DNA of 7,864 bases, taken from the NCBI GenBank assembly GCA_041672385.1, contig JBAYZQ010000112.1, positions 1-7,864 on the forward strand. The letters run 5' to 3'. The DNA is from JBAYZQ01 sp041672385 (lineage in GTDB: Bacteria; Spirochaetota; Spirochaetia; Sphaerochaetales; Sphaerochaetaceae). The translations under genes were made by a program, and so were the position numbers. This document shows, piece after piece, positions 1 through 5,755 of this stretch (its first letter is position 1; every line of letters starts with the position of its first letter). Below the pieces are notes generated by a model. The model was given only the letters and a program-made list of their open reading frames with translations. It did not search any database and was not told the origin of the DNA.

Positions 1-1
1 T

Positions 2-64
2 GAAGCTTTACAAGAAGAAATAAAGCAATTTTATCCTAATTCAACATTTCTGGAGGCAATCTAA
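2..64 (+). CDS. 3' end of an unidentified protein (partial, cut by window start)
   Basis: An open frame enters from the left edge and ends in TAA at 62-64, giving 20 C-terminal residues that finish ...QFYPNSTFLEAI. The stop shares its A with the ATG of the transporter gene (TAATG), and that gene's Shine-Dalgarno site (GGAGG, 52-56) lies inside these codons. That is the usual form of a translationally coupled operon junction. The FYPNS piece in a helical context recalls the end of TPR-type repeats (BamD- or YbgF-like 'YPNS'), but 20 residues are too few to name a family. Confidence is in the existence of the coding end, not in a function. Confidence 0.6.
   Translation, partial: EALQEEIKQFYPNSTFLEAI
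52..56 (+). promoter_or_regulatory. Shine-Dalgarno site for the transporter (ATG 64)
   Basis: GGAGG lies seven bases before ATG 64, inside the last codons of the preceding gene. It supports the long start of the transporter and translational coupling across the TAATG overlap. Confidence 0.7.
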
Positions 65-1536
65 TGAAAAAAACTATTAAAAGTTCGAAATATGATGGAC
101 ATTTAACCTTGCAGGAAACCATATATAATAATAGCAATTTCAGAAAAGTTTTGTTAATATATTATTATAAATTGAAGGAAGAAAAATTGGAAGAAGAAAA
201 AATATCCCTTAAAAGTAAAGTTTCAGTAAGTTTTGCTGATGGAATGTGTGCTACTTTGAATGGTTTGATTACAGGTGGAGGCTTATCATATTTTTTTACT
301 AAATATCTAGGTATGGATGAAGGACTGGCCAGTCTTGTTTGGATATTATTTGCAATTTGGAACGCTTTCAATGATCCTTTATTTGGGTACATTTCTGATA
401 GAACAAAAAGCTCTCTGGGCCGAAGAATCCCTTACATAAGATATGGTTCCATTCTTTATAGTTTTATCTTCATTATTTCTTGGGTCAAATGGCCCTTCGG
501 CCAAAGTCAGGGAGCTCTATTTTTCCAAATGTTTGCATCTTTATTCCTTTTTGATACCTTTTATACTGCAATTGCAACGAGCCTTTATATAATGCCTTAT
601 GAAATGGCAATTTCAAATAAAGCTAGAAGTGGAATTTTTATTTGGAAAATTATTTTTTCAATTATAAGTATGGGGATTCCAATGGTACTATTTCCATTAA
701 TAAAGCCGGAAGTTGGAGAAGATCCTTCACATTTCCAATTAATTATGGGCTGTGTTGGTATTTTTGCATTCTTAATAATATTCTTTTCCACTTTTCTTTA
801 TAAAGAAAAAGGTTTCAATGAAGATAACAAAGAAACCCCATCATTGTTTAAGTCAATTGCAGCATGTTTTAAAAATCGTTCTTTTATAATTTTTGAAGTA
901 ATTAGCTTTACAGTTATTTTCTGTCAGACTATTTTGATGCAAGGCGTAATTTATTATTTTGATGAGTTCAAGGTACCAATGGAACTTTGCTATGGAGCTC
1001 TAGTTTTAGGCGCTTTAGGAGGAATTATTACTTTTATACTTAAAAGGAACTCCTGGGGAAATAAAAAATCAATTCTCATTATGTGTGCAATCTTTGGTTC
1101 TGGTTGTTTAGCTATGACCTTTTTTGGTAATTTCATCATAATATCAATTATTGCTTTTGTTTGCATTGGAATTGGATTTTCTGGAGGAATGTACTTAATA
1201 CCTTTGGTAAACGGAGATATAATTGATTTTGATGAAAGTAAAACTCAAACTAGACGAGAAGGGATGTATGCCGGAGTTAATAGCTTTATTACAAAACCAG
1301 CAATAAGTTTGGCCAATTCAGCTTTTTTAATGATTTTAAAATGGTTTGGCTATAACAAGAACTTAAAGGCTTCACTTCAAAATATTACAGCTCAAAAAGG
1401 AATTTTAGTTGCTTGGATGGCAATACCAGCTCTTTTGCTTTTAATTAGCTTTATTTCCTTTAAACATTATCCACTAGATGGAAAAGCTTGGAATAAAGTA
1501 AAATCTGAAATTGAATTGAAACACAACCCAATTTAA
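64..1536 (+). CDS. GPH-family (MFS_2, MelB-like) sugar:cation symporter
   Basis: Inner-membrane secondary transporter that probably takes up a glycoside, pentoside or related solute with a cation. The 490 residues contain about 12 hydrophobic segments from about 55 to 467. Family signatures are NDPLFGYISDRT followed by a basic SLGRR loop (103-121), and the late motif DIIDFDESKTQTRREGMYAG (385-404), typical of GPH proteins. In MelB the cation site uses Asp55, Asn58, Asp59 and Thr121. Here the aligned block reads WNAFNDP, so Asn58 and Asp59 are kept (N103, D104) but Asp55 is Asn (N100), which hints at a coupling ion other than Na+. The ATG at 64 has GGAGG seven bases upstream and overlaps the previous stop. 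It yields an unusual polar N-terminal extension of about 45 residues. A TTG at 187, with AAGGA at 175-179, would give a 449-residue protein closer to the usual family length. The substrate cannot be told from sequence. Confidence 0.88.
   Translation: MKKTIKSSKYDGHLTLQETIYNNSNFRKVLLIYYYKLKEEKLEEEKISLKSKVSVSFADGMCATLNGLITGGGLSYFFTKYLGMDEGLASLVWILFAIWNAFNDPLFGYISDRTKSSLGRRIPYIRYGSILYSFIFIISWVKWPFGQSQGALFFQMFASLFLFDTFYTAIATSLYIMPYEMAISNKARSGIFIWKIIFSIISMGIPMVLFPLIKPEVGEDPSHFQLIMGCVGIFAFLIIFFSTFLYKEKGFNEDNKETPSLFKSIAACFKNRSFIIFEVISFTVIFCQTILMQGVIYYFDEFKVPMELCYGALVLGALGGIITFILKRNSWGNKKSILIMCAIFGSGCLAMTFFGNFIIISIIAFVCIGIGFSGGMYLIPLVNGDIIDFDESKTQTRREGMYAGVNSFITKPAISLANSAFLMILKWFGYNKNLKASLQNITAQKGILVAWMAIPALLLLISFISFKHYPLDGKAWNKVKSEIELKHNPI
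175..179 (+). promoter_or_regulatory. Possible internal Shine-Dalgarno site for alternative TTG start at 187
   Basis: AAGGA lies seven bases before an in-frame TTG at 187, codon 42 of the transporter. Starting here would remove the polar extension and begin the protein at EEEKISLKSK, a more ordinary beginning for this family. The site is purine-rich by composition in an AT-rich gene, so it may be chance. Confidence 0.3.
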
Positions 1537-3893
1537 CCTAATTTAACATAGGTTTTTCCGTTACCACCCTCCTCAGGTCTTGCAAATTCAAATGAAGATA
1601 CTTGTCGTTGTTTTGAAAGATATTCATGAATTCCTTTTGAAAGAATTCCATCCCCTAAACCATGAATAATGGAAAAACTATTTAGTGAATGTACCAAACA
1701 TGCTTCAATTTGATTCTTTACAGCGTCTAAAGCTTCTTCTAGAGTATATCCTCTTACATCCATGACAAGCTTAGGTTTTAAAGAGCTTGTATCATACTCT
1801 ATTAGGCCTTTTAAGCTTTTGCTCTTTTTATTTGTTTTAAACAATTCATTTTCTTTAAAAGAAAATTTAAAATTTCCAATAGCAACAAGCCACTTTCTTT
1901 TTCCATCAGGTCGAACAATTACTCCTTCAATTCTCTTTGAACCACATAATACTTCCATTCCTTGAGTTATTTTAAAAGTTTCCCCTTTTGGTTCTTTTTG
2001 AGTTTTTCTTTTTAAATCTTCGAGTTTTTGCTTGAATCCACCTTCTTGAACTTCTAACTGGTTTATAAATTGTTTAACTTCTTTTGTCTTTTCCTTTGTC
2101 ATTTCTCCTTCTCTTAGGATTCTTACTAGATTTTCTAGTTCTTTCCTTGAAGAAGCTACAAAGTTACTTGTTTCCTTTAATTGACCTTCTTTTAAAAAAT
2201 ATTCTTTTTGGGCTAATTTTAGTGCAAATAAATCATTTTTTCTCTTTTGTTCAGCTATTTCTTTAATTTTTGACTCAATTTTTAGAGCTTGTCCTTCCAT
2301 TTCCATTCTTCTTTTTTCAAGATCGCTGATTATACTACTAATGGACATAGTTTCACTTCCAATATAACCAGCGGCTTTATTAATAACTTCAGAAGGAAGT
2401 TTCATTCTTTTAGCAGTATCAAGGGCATGGCTTTCACCACTGATACCCTCTATTATTCTAAAAGTAGGTTTGTGAGTCTTTTCATTAAATTCCATGGATG
2501 CATTTAATACTCTTTCATTAACATAGGCAAATTGTTTAAGTGCACTATAATGACTAGTTACCAAGGTCAAAAGAGCATTATCTAATGAATATTCCAAAAT
2601 TGCCTTTGCAATAGCACTTCCTTCAGTTTCATCGGTACCACTTCCTAACTCATCTAAAATTACTAAACTATTAGGTGTAAGGTTACGTAAAATATAACCT
2701 ATCTGATTCATATGGCCACTAAAAGTTGAAAGGGAATTTTCAATACTTTGATCATCACCTATGTCAGTAAAAATATTATCAAAGATTGGTAAAGAAGTTC
2801 CCTCTCCTGCTGGAAGAAAACCGCAAATTTGATTTAGTAAAACAAACAAGCCAACAGTTTTTATAGAAACTGTCTTTCCTCCTGCATTTGGACCGGAAAG
2901 AACTACAGCTTTAATAGGGAATTTACAATTTAGGTTAAGTCCTACCGCATTATTTCCAAGAAGGGGATGTTTAGCTTCAATCAAATTACATTCGTTATTT
3001 TCACTTAAAAAAGTTTTTGTGCATTTATTTTTTTTTGCCCAAGAAGCAAAAGTAAATAAAAAATCAGCATTTTTGACACTTTCACCAACTTTTTTTAGAT
3101 TTTCTTCATTTTCAAGTATCTTTTCAATTAAAGAACCCAATAACTTTGATATTTGTATTTGAAGTTGTTCTTCAGCCATTACAACATCATTATTAAAACC
3201 TACTAATTTATAGGGTTCTAAGTAAACAGTTGAACCACTGGAAGAAGAACTATGAGTAAATCCTGGAATTTTTGATTTCTCTCCACTTACTATGGGTAAA
3301 ACAATTCTTCCATCTCTATAGCTAGGTTCACTTGATCTCATTACATTCTGGTGTTCCCTAATAAAAGTGCTACTATATGAGGCTCTTAGAGATCGTTTTT
3401 CATCAATTTTTTTTATAATTGATTGAATAGAGGGATGTGACATTTTAACTTTTCCGGGACTCTCTAAAATATAACTAATTTCCTTTTCTAAGCTTTCAAG
3501 TTCATTCAAGCCTTCATCAAAAAAACTATTAACTGGGAATTGTTTTATTTTTTTATCATCAACATTAATTGCCAAAAAATTTCTAAGTAAAACAGCACTT
3601 CTAATGTACAATGCAACATTGTAAATCTCAGTACCTTCAAGAGTAAAAATCGACTTATCTTTAAATTTATCAAGGATAAATCCAATAAAAGGAAAAGTTG
3701 AAACCTCGGGATTATTTGAATTCATTATGGAAATAATGCTATCGATTTCACCCTGTCTTCTTTTCCATTCATCGATGTCTTTTATTATGTAAGTTTCCTC
3801 AATCTTGCTTTTTCCTTCATAACTTAAAGAAAATCTTTCAATTTGTTTTATTACTCTGTCAAAAGCTAAATCGTGTATAGTTCTTTCCTGCAT
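1533..3893 (-). CDS. mutS2: MutS2 family ATPase with C-terminal SMR domain
   Basis: MutS2 binds branched DNA and restrains recombination in some bacteria. In B. subtilis it also recognises collided ribosomes and splits them using its ATPase. With the ATG at 3893 the protein has 786 residues, normal for the family. The Walker A GPNAGGKT is at 334-341, Walker B VILDELGSGTD at 411-421 and the TSHY switch at 446-449. A long charged coiled coil spans about 519-629, a KOW-like basic segment follows at about 639-689, and the SMR domain at 711-784 carries MDVRG and HGLGDG. Two motif positions differ from the usual form: DELGxGTDP has Glu for Pro, and SMR HGxGTG has Asp for Thr. I chose ATG 3893 because homologues begin about here, AAGGA lies seven bases upstream (3905-3901), and it leaves 2 bp after the rsgA stop. 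A TTG at 3911 would add six residues but lacks an SD site. Confidence 0.93.
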   Translation of the reverse strand: MQERTIHDLAFDRVIKQIERFSLSYEGKSKIEETYIIKDIDEWKRRQGEIDSIISIMNSNNPEVSTFPFIGFILDKFKDKSIFTLEGTEIYNVALYIRSAVLLRNFLAINVDDKKIKQFPVNSFFDEGLNELESLEKEISYILESPGKVKMSHPSIQSIIKKIDEKRSLRASYSSTFIREHQNVMRSSEPSYRDGRIVLPIVSGEKSKIPGFTHSSSSSGSTVYLEPYKLVGFNNDVVMAEEQLQIQISKLLGSLIEKILENEENLKKVGESVKNADFLFTFASWAKKNKCTKTFLSENNECNLIEAKHPLLGNNAVGLNLNCKFPIKAVVLSGPNAGGKTVSIKTVGLFVLLNQICGFLPAGEGTSLPIFDNIFTDIGDDQSIENSLSTFSGHMNQIGYILRNLTPNSLVILDELGSGTDETEGSAIAKAILEYSLDNALLTLVTSHYSALKQFAYVNERVLNASMEFNEKTHKPTFRIIEGISGESHALDTAKRMKLPSEVINKAAGYIGSETMSISSIISDLEKRRMEMEGQALKIESKIKEIAEQKRKNDLFALKLAQKEYFLKEGQLKETSNFVASSRKELENLVRILREGEMTKEKTKEVKQFINQLEVQEGGFKQKLEDLKRKTQKEPKGETFKITQGMEVLCGSKRIEGVIVRPDGKRKWLVAIGNFKFSFKENELFKTNKKSKSLKGLIEYDTSSLKPKLVMDVRGYTLEEALDAVKNQIEACLVHSLNSFSIIHGLGDGILSKGIHEYLSKQRQVSSFEFARPEEGGNGKTYVKLG
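1535..1557 (+). terminator. Weak intrinsic terminator candidate after the transporter gene
   Basis: AACCTA (1535-1540) pairs with TAGGTT (1549-1554) around an 8-base loop, and the T run continues to 1557. It starts inside the transporter stop codon and lies within the last codons of the convergent mutS2 gene. The stem is only 6 bp with two G-C pairs, so it is weak. There is no T run on the minus side, so it would serve only the plus-strand transcript. Confidence 0.35.
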
Positions 3894-3895
3894 CC

Positions 3896-4810
3896 TTATT
3901 TCCTTGTCCAAAAAGGAGTTTTATCTTTCAAGCTATGGATTAGGCCTAAATAGCTATTATATCTGTCAGCGTTTATTTTTCCCTGTTCAACTAATCTTTT
4001 AACTTCACAGTCCTGTTCAAGATCATGCAAACAGCCTTCAAAAGCACATTTTTCTGAAGGTTCTCTAAATTCAATAAAGGCTTTAGCTATTTCATGAGGA
4101 TCATCATGAGGGGGAACAAACTCCCTGACCCCTGGTGTATCCACTAAAATAAAACCATCAGCTTCAAGCATCTTTGAAAAATTAGTGGTATGACGACCTC
4201 TATTATATTTTGTTGATATTTCTCCAATTTTCTGCTCTTCACTTCCCATTAGGATATTTACTAAGGAAGATTTTCCAACACCACTCTGACCTACTAAAGC
4301 GATCTTCTTTCCTTTGAAGGTTTCTTTTAACTCCTCAACCCCATCCCCAGTTTTACAGGAAATACTTTTCACCTTGTATCCTAGTTTTTTATATAAGGCT
4401 ATTCGATCATATTCATCTTCGGTCAAAAGAATATCACTTTTATTTAGTATTACCATTACTTCTACATTTTTAGCACAAACAAGAACTCTATCGACAAATC
4501 GTGGCCTAAAGGGAGGGCTAGAAACAGAACAAACACATGCAATAATATCCATATTTGCCACTACAGTTTGGTTGCAATTTTTCTTACCATTAAACCGCTG
4601 AAAACAATTATTTCGTTCTAGTCTGGAGGTAATCAACCCTTCTTTTTCGTTGATATCATCAAATTCAACAAAATCACCCACAGCTAAGGGGTTATATTCT
4701 ACATCCAAACCAGATAAATATTTTCCTTTAAACCGACAAACATAATACCGGCCATTAGTTTCTTTAACTGAAATTATATTATTAATTGTAAAAATTACTT
4801 GTCCTTTCAC
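3896..4810 (-). CDS. rsgA: Ribosome small-subunit-dependent GTPase RsgA (YjeQ/YloQ)
   Basis: RsgA is a circularly permuted GTPase that proofreads late 30S subunit assembly, with GTP hydrolysis stimulated by the 30S. The 304 residues show an N-terminal OB-fold part (about 1-70). The GTPase motifs follow in permuted order: G4 NKSD (123-126), G5 SCKTG (151-155), G1 GQSGVGKS (174-181), the G2 region GRHTT (205-209) and G3 DTPG (224-227). The C-terminal zinc-binding motif C255-x4-C260-x-H262-x5-C268 is complete. The start codon is GTG (4810-4808) with GGAG (4821-4818) seven bases upstream. It is the first gene of a two-gene operon with mutS2, separated by 2 bp, and is read from its own promoter at 4831-4859. 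All key residues are present, so it should be active. Confidence 0.95.
   Translation of the reverse strand: MKGQVIFTINNIISVKETNGRYYVCRFKGKYLSGLDVEYNPLAVGDFVEFDDINEKEGLITSRLERNNCFQRFNGKKNCNQTVVANMDIIACVCSVSSPPFRPRFVDRVLVCAKNVEVMVILNKSDILLTEDEYDRIALYKKLGYKVKSISCKTGDGVEELKETFKGKKIALVGQSGVGKSSLVNILMGSEEQKIGEISTKYNRGRHTTNFSKMLEADGFILVDTPGVREFVPPHDDPHEIAKAFIEFREPSEKCAFEGCLHDLEQDCEVKRLVEQGKINADRYNSYLGLIHSLKDKTPFWTRK
3901..3905 (-). promoter_or_regulatory. Shine-Dalgarno site deciding the mutS2 start
   Basis: On the minus strand AAGGA (3905 to 3901) is followed by seven bases and then ATG at 3893. It overlaps the last codons of rsgA, so mutS2 translation is probably coupled to rsgA. The competing TTG at 3911 is preceded by AACTCCTTT, which has no SD character. 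Confidence 0.6.
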
Positions 4811-4830
4811 CTATATTCTCCAACAAAAGT

Positions 4831-4859
4831 ACTTTAACTTGAATTAGGATTATTGACAA
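4831..4859 (-). promoter_or_regulatory. rsgA-mutS2 promoter (sigma-70 type)
   Basis: On the minus strand TTGTCA (4859-4854, 5 of 6 consensus bases) and TAAAGT (4836-4831, 4 of 6) are 17 bases apart. The expected transcription start near 4824 gives a leader of about 14 bases that just includes the GGAG site. The -35 box overlaps the -35 box of the divergent promoter on the other strand. Confidence 0.55.
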
Positions 4860-4880
4860 CATTTTTTATTCCATTATTCT
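4853..4880 (+). promoter_or_regulatory. Promoter of the pentapeptide/MBL-like cassette, predicting a leaderless mRNA
   Basis: A perfect TTGACA (4853-4858) is followed after 16 bases by TATTCT (4875-4880, 4 of 6). Counting the normal distance from the -10 box puts +1 at about 4887, the A of the ATG of the pentapeptide gene. Hence the first gene would be translated from a transcript with no 5' leader. The promoter call is from consensus matching only. Confidence 0.55.
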
Positions 4881-4886
4881 TAAGTT

Positions 4887-5306
4887 ATGAAAAGAATAAA
4901 ATATTGCAATTATAAAAATGAGGATTTTTCTAATTCCCAATTAATCCTTAAGAATTACCATGGGTGTAATTTTACAGATTGTAATTTTTCAAAATGTACC
5001 ATAAACTATTCCACTTTTCTAAACTGTAATTTTTATAATTGTAACTTTACTGATAGTGAGCAGCTAAATTCAAATTACTCTTTAAGTCTTCTTTCTGACT
5101 GCAACTTTTCTTTAAATAATCTTCACCAATGCTCTTTTCAAGCTTGTTCAATTAAAAATTGTAATTTTGAAGATTGCAATTTAATTAAAACGAATTTTAA
5201 ACTTGCTTCTATTAAAGGTTCTAGCTTTAAATATTCAAATGTTTTGCATGCTTTGTTTGATAAGGAACTTGAACAAAAGTTCCTTAAGGAGGAAGAAAAA
5301 TGGTAA
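4887..5306 (+). CDS. Cysteine-rich pentapeptide-repeat protein
   Basis: The 139-residue protein is almost wholly a right-handed quadrilateral beta-helix of the pentapeptide-repeat type. Residues 7-126 can be read as 24 in-register pentads, enough for six coils. The central (i) position is hydrophobic in 23 of 24 pentads, 12 of them Phe, with Gln59 the exception. All 11 cysteines (7, 27, 32, 37, 47, 52, 72, 82, 87, 92, 97) are at i-2, where Ala is commonest in the family. A short charged tail follows (127-139). There is no signal peptide, so it is probably cytoplasmic. Acidic and basic residues nearly balance (14 D/E, 15 K/R), unlike the acidic DNA-mimic gyrase protectors MfpA and Qnr. The ATG at 4887 is forced: an in-frame TAA lies at 4881-4883 and no usable ATG, GTG or TTG follows before the fold is under way. 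No Shine-Dalgarno precedes it. The next gene overlaps it by 7 bp. The function is unknown. Confidence 0.85.
   Translation: MKRIKYCNYKNEDFSNSQLILKNYHGCNFTDCNFSKCTINYSTFLNCNFYNCNFTDSEQLNSNYSLSLLSDCNFSLNNLHQCSFQACSIKNCNFEDCNLIKTNFKLASIKGSSFKYSNVLHALFDKELEQKFLKEEEKW
4905..5264 (+). repeat. Degenerate 15-bp tandem coding repeat (24 units)
   Basis: The DNA under the pentapeptide array has a 15-base period. TGT AAT TTT or a close variant recurs at 4965, 4980, 5025, 5040, 5100, 5160 and 5175, always in the same frame. Units are diverged at the other codons, so this is an old or selected protein repeat rather than a recent slippage tract. Confidence 0.7.
5286..5292 (+). promoter_or_regulatory. Strong Shine-Dalgarno site for the MBL-like gene
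   Basis: AAGGAGG lies seven bases before ATG 5300, within the last codons of the pentapeptide gene. It is the strongest ribosome binding site in the window, in contrast to the absent site on the gene before it. It fixes the start of the second gene despite the 7-bp overlap. Confidence 0.8.
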
Positions 5307-5755
5307 TTAAACCTTTCTTTACTTCAGAAAATTCCAAAACTTCTTATTTGATTTGTGATGAGTTAACACACCAAGCTATACTAATTAATATATTTGAAAT
5401 AGATATTTCCCTTATAAATTGCCTTGAAAATTATAAACTTAAAACTCTTTACATTACTGATAGACAAGGGTATTCCATCATTGGATTAAAAACCCTTTTT
5501 AAAATTTATCAACCTCAAATTATGACTCCTGAGAAAAATAAAACAGAATATATTGGAAAAACTCCAATTTATTCAATTCCTCTTTCAAATAATGAATTAT
5601 TAATTAAAATTGAAGATAAAATTTTCTCAGGGTGTGTTGAATATGATAAGTTCTTTTCTAATGAAAAAAATCAACTTTTTGTTTATCCTGCAAATAATCC
5701 TGTAACAACAATAGAAACTATCTCAAATTTAAAGTTATTAAATCCAGAGCTTTAA
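5300..5755 (+). CDS. Probable metallo-beta-lactamase-fold pseudoenzyme lacking metal ligands
   Basis: The 151-residue soluble protein follows the order of a small glyoxalase II/YcbL-type MBL protein. Landmarks are SYLI (15-18), AILI (26-29), TDRQGYSIIGL (53-63) where THxHxDHxxGL is expected, IFSG (108-111) before the usual GD, VYP (128-130) before the usual GHG, then TTIE (136-139) and a terminal NPEL. Each expected ligand is replaced: HxHxDH gives D54, Q56, Y58 and S59; the PGHT His is absent near 94-97; GD is G111-C112; and PGHG is PANN (130-133). At 151 residues it is shorter than the roughly 200 usual for such enzymes. Hydrolase activity through the standard site is therefore not expected, although the frame is intact and the SD site is strong. 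A binding or structural role, possibly with the pentapeptide protein it overlaps, is inference. The MBL ancestry is my alignment by eye and needs a profile search. Confidence 0.7.
   Translation: MVIKPFFTSENSKTSYLICDELTHQAILINIFEIDISLINCLENYKLKTLYITDRQGYSIIGLKTLFKIYQPQIMTPEKNKTEYIGKTPIYSIPLSNNELLIKIEDKIFSGCVEYDKFFSNEKNQLFVYPANNPVTTIETISNLKLLNPEL

Noticed and set aside
165..791. Minus-strand open frames opposite the transporter (165-392, 597-791)
   Set aside because: Antisense of membrane-segment codons; no start signals or family likeness.
1762..2507. Three plus-strand open frames opposite mutS2 (1762-1965, 2084-2266, 2289-2507)
   Set aside because: They are low-complexity Phe/Leu/Ser-rich translations of the antisense of a Lys/Glu-rich coiled-coil gene, without start signals.
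3894..3911. TTG at 3911 as the mutS2 start (six extra residues)
   Set aside because: It has no Shine-Dalgarno and would overlap rsgA by 16 bp. ATG 3893 has AAGGA at seven-base spacing and matches where MutS2 proteins normally begin.
4314..4601. 95-codon plus-strand open frame opposite rsgA
   Set aside because: It lies wholly antisense to the conserved GTPase domain, has no promoter or SD, and its translation shows no domain; it is a shadow of rsgA.
4905..5264. 15-bp periodic repeat as a CRISPR array or minisatellite
   Set aside because: The period is exactly five codons in frame, units are diverged outside the CNF codons, and there are no spacers; it encodes a pentapeptide protein.
4887..5306. 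Qnr/MfpA-type gyrase-protecting protein
   Set aside because: The fold is the same, but acidic and basic residues balance (14 versus 15), the array has no obvious loop insertions, and nothing nearby concerns gyrase or quinolones.
5300..5755. Active metallo-beta-lactamase or a frameshifted pseudogene
   Set aside because: No metal ligands remain, so standard activity is excluded; the frame is uninterrupted with a strong SD site, so it is not called a pseudogene.
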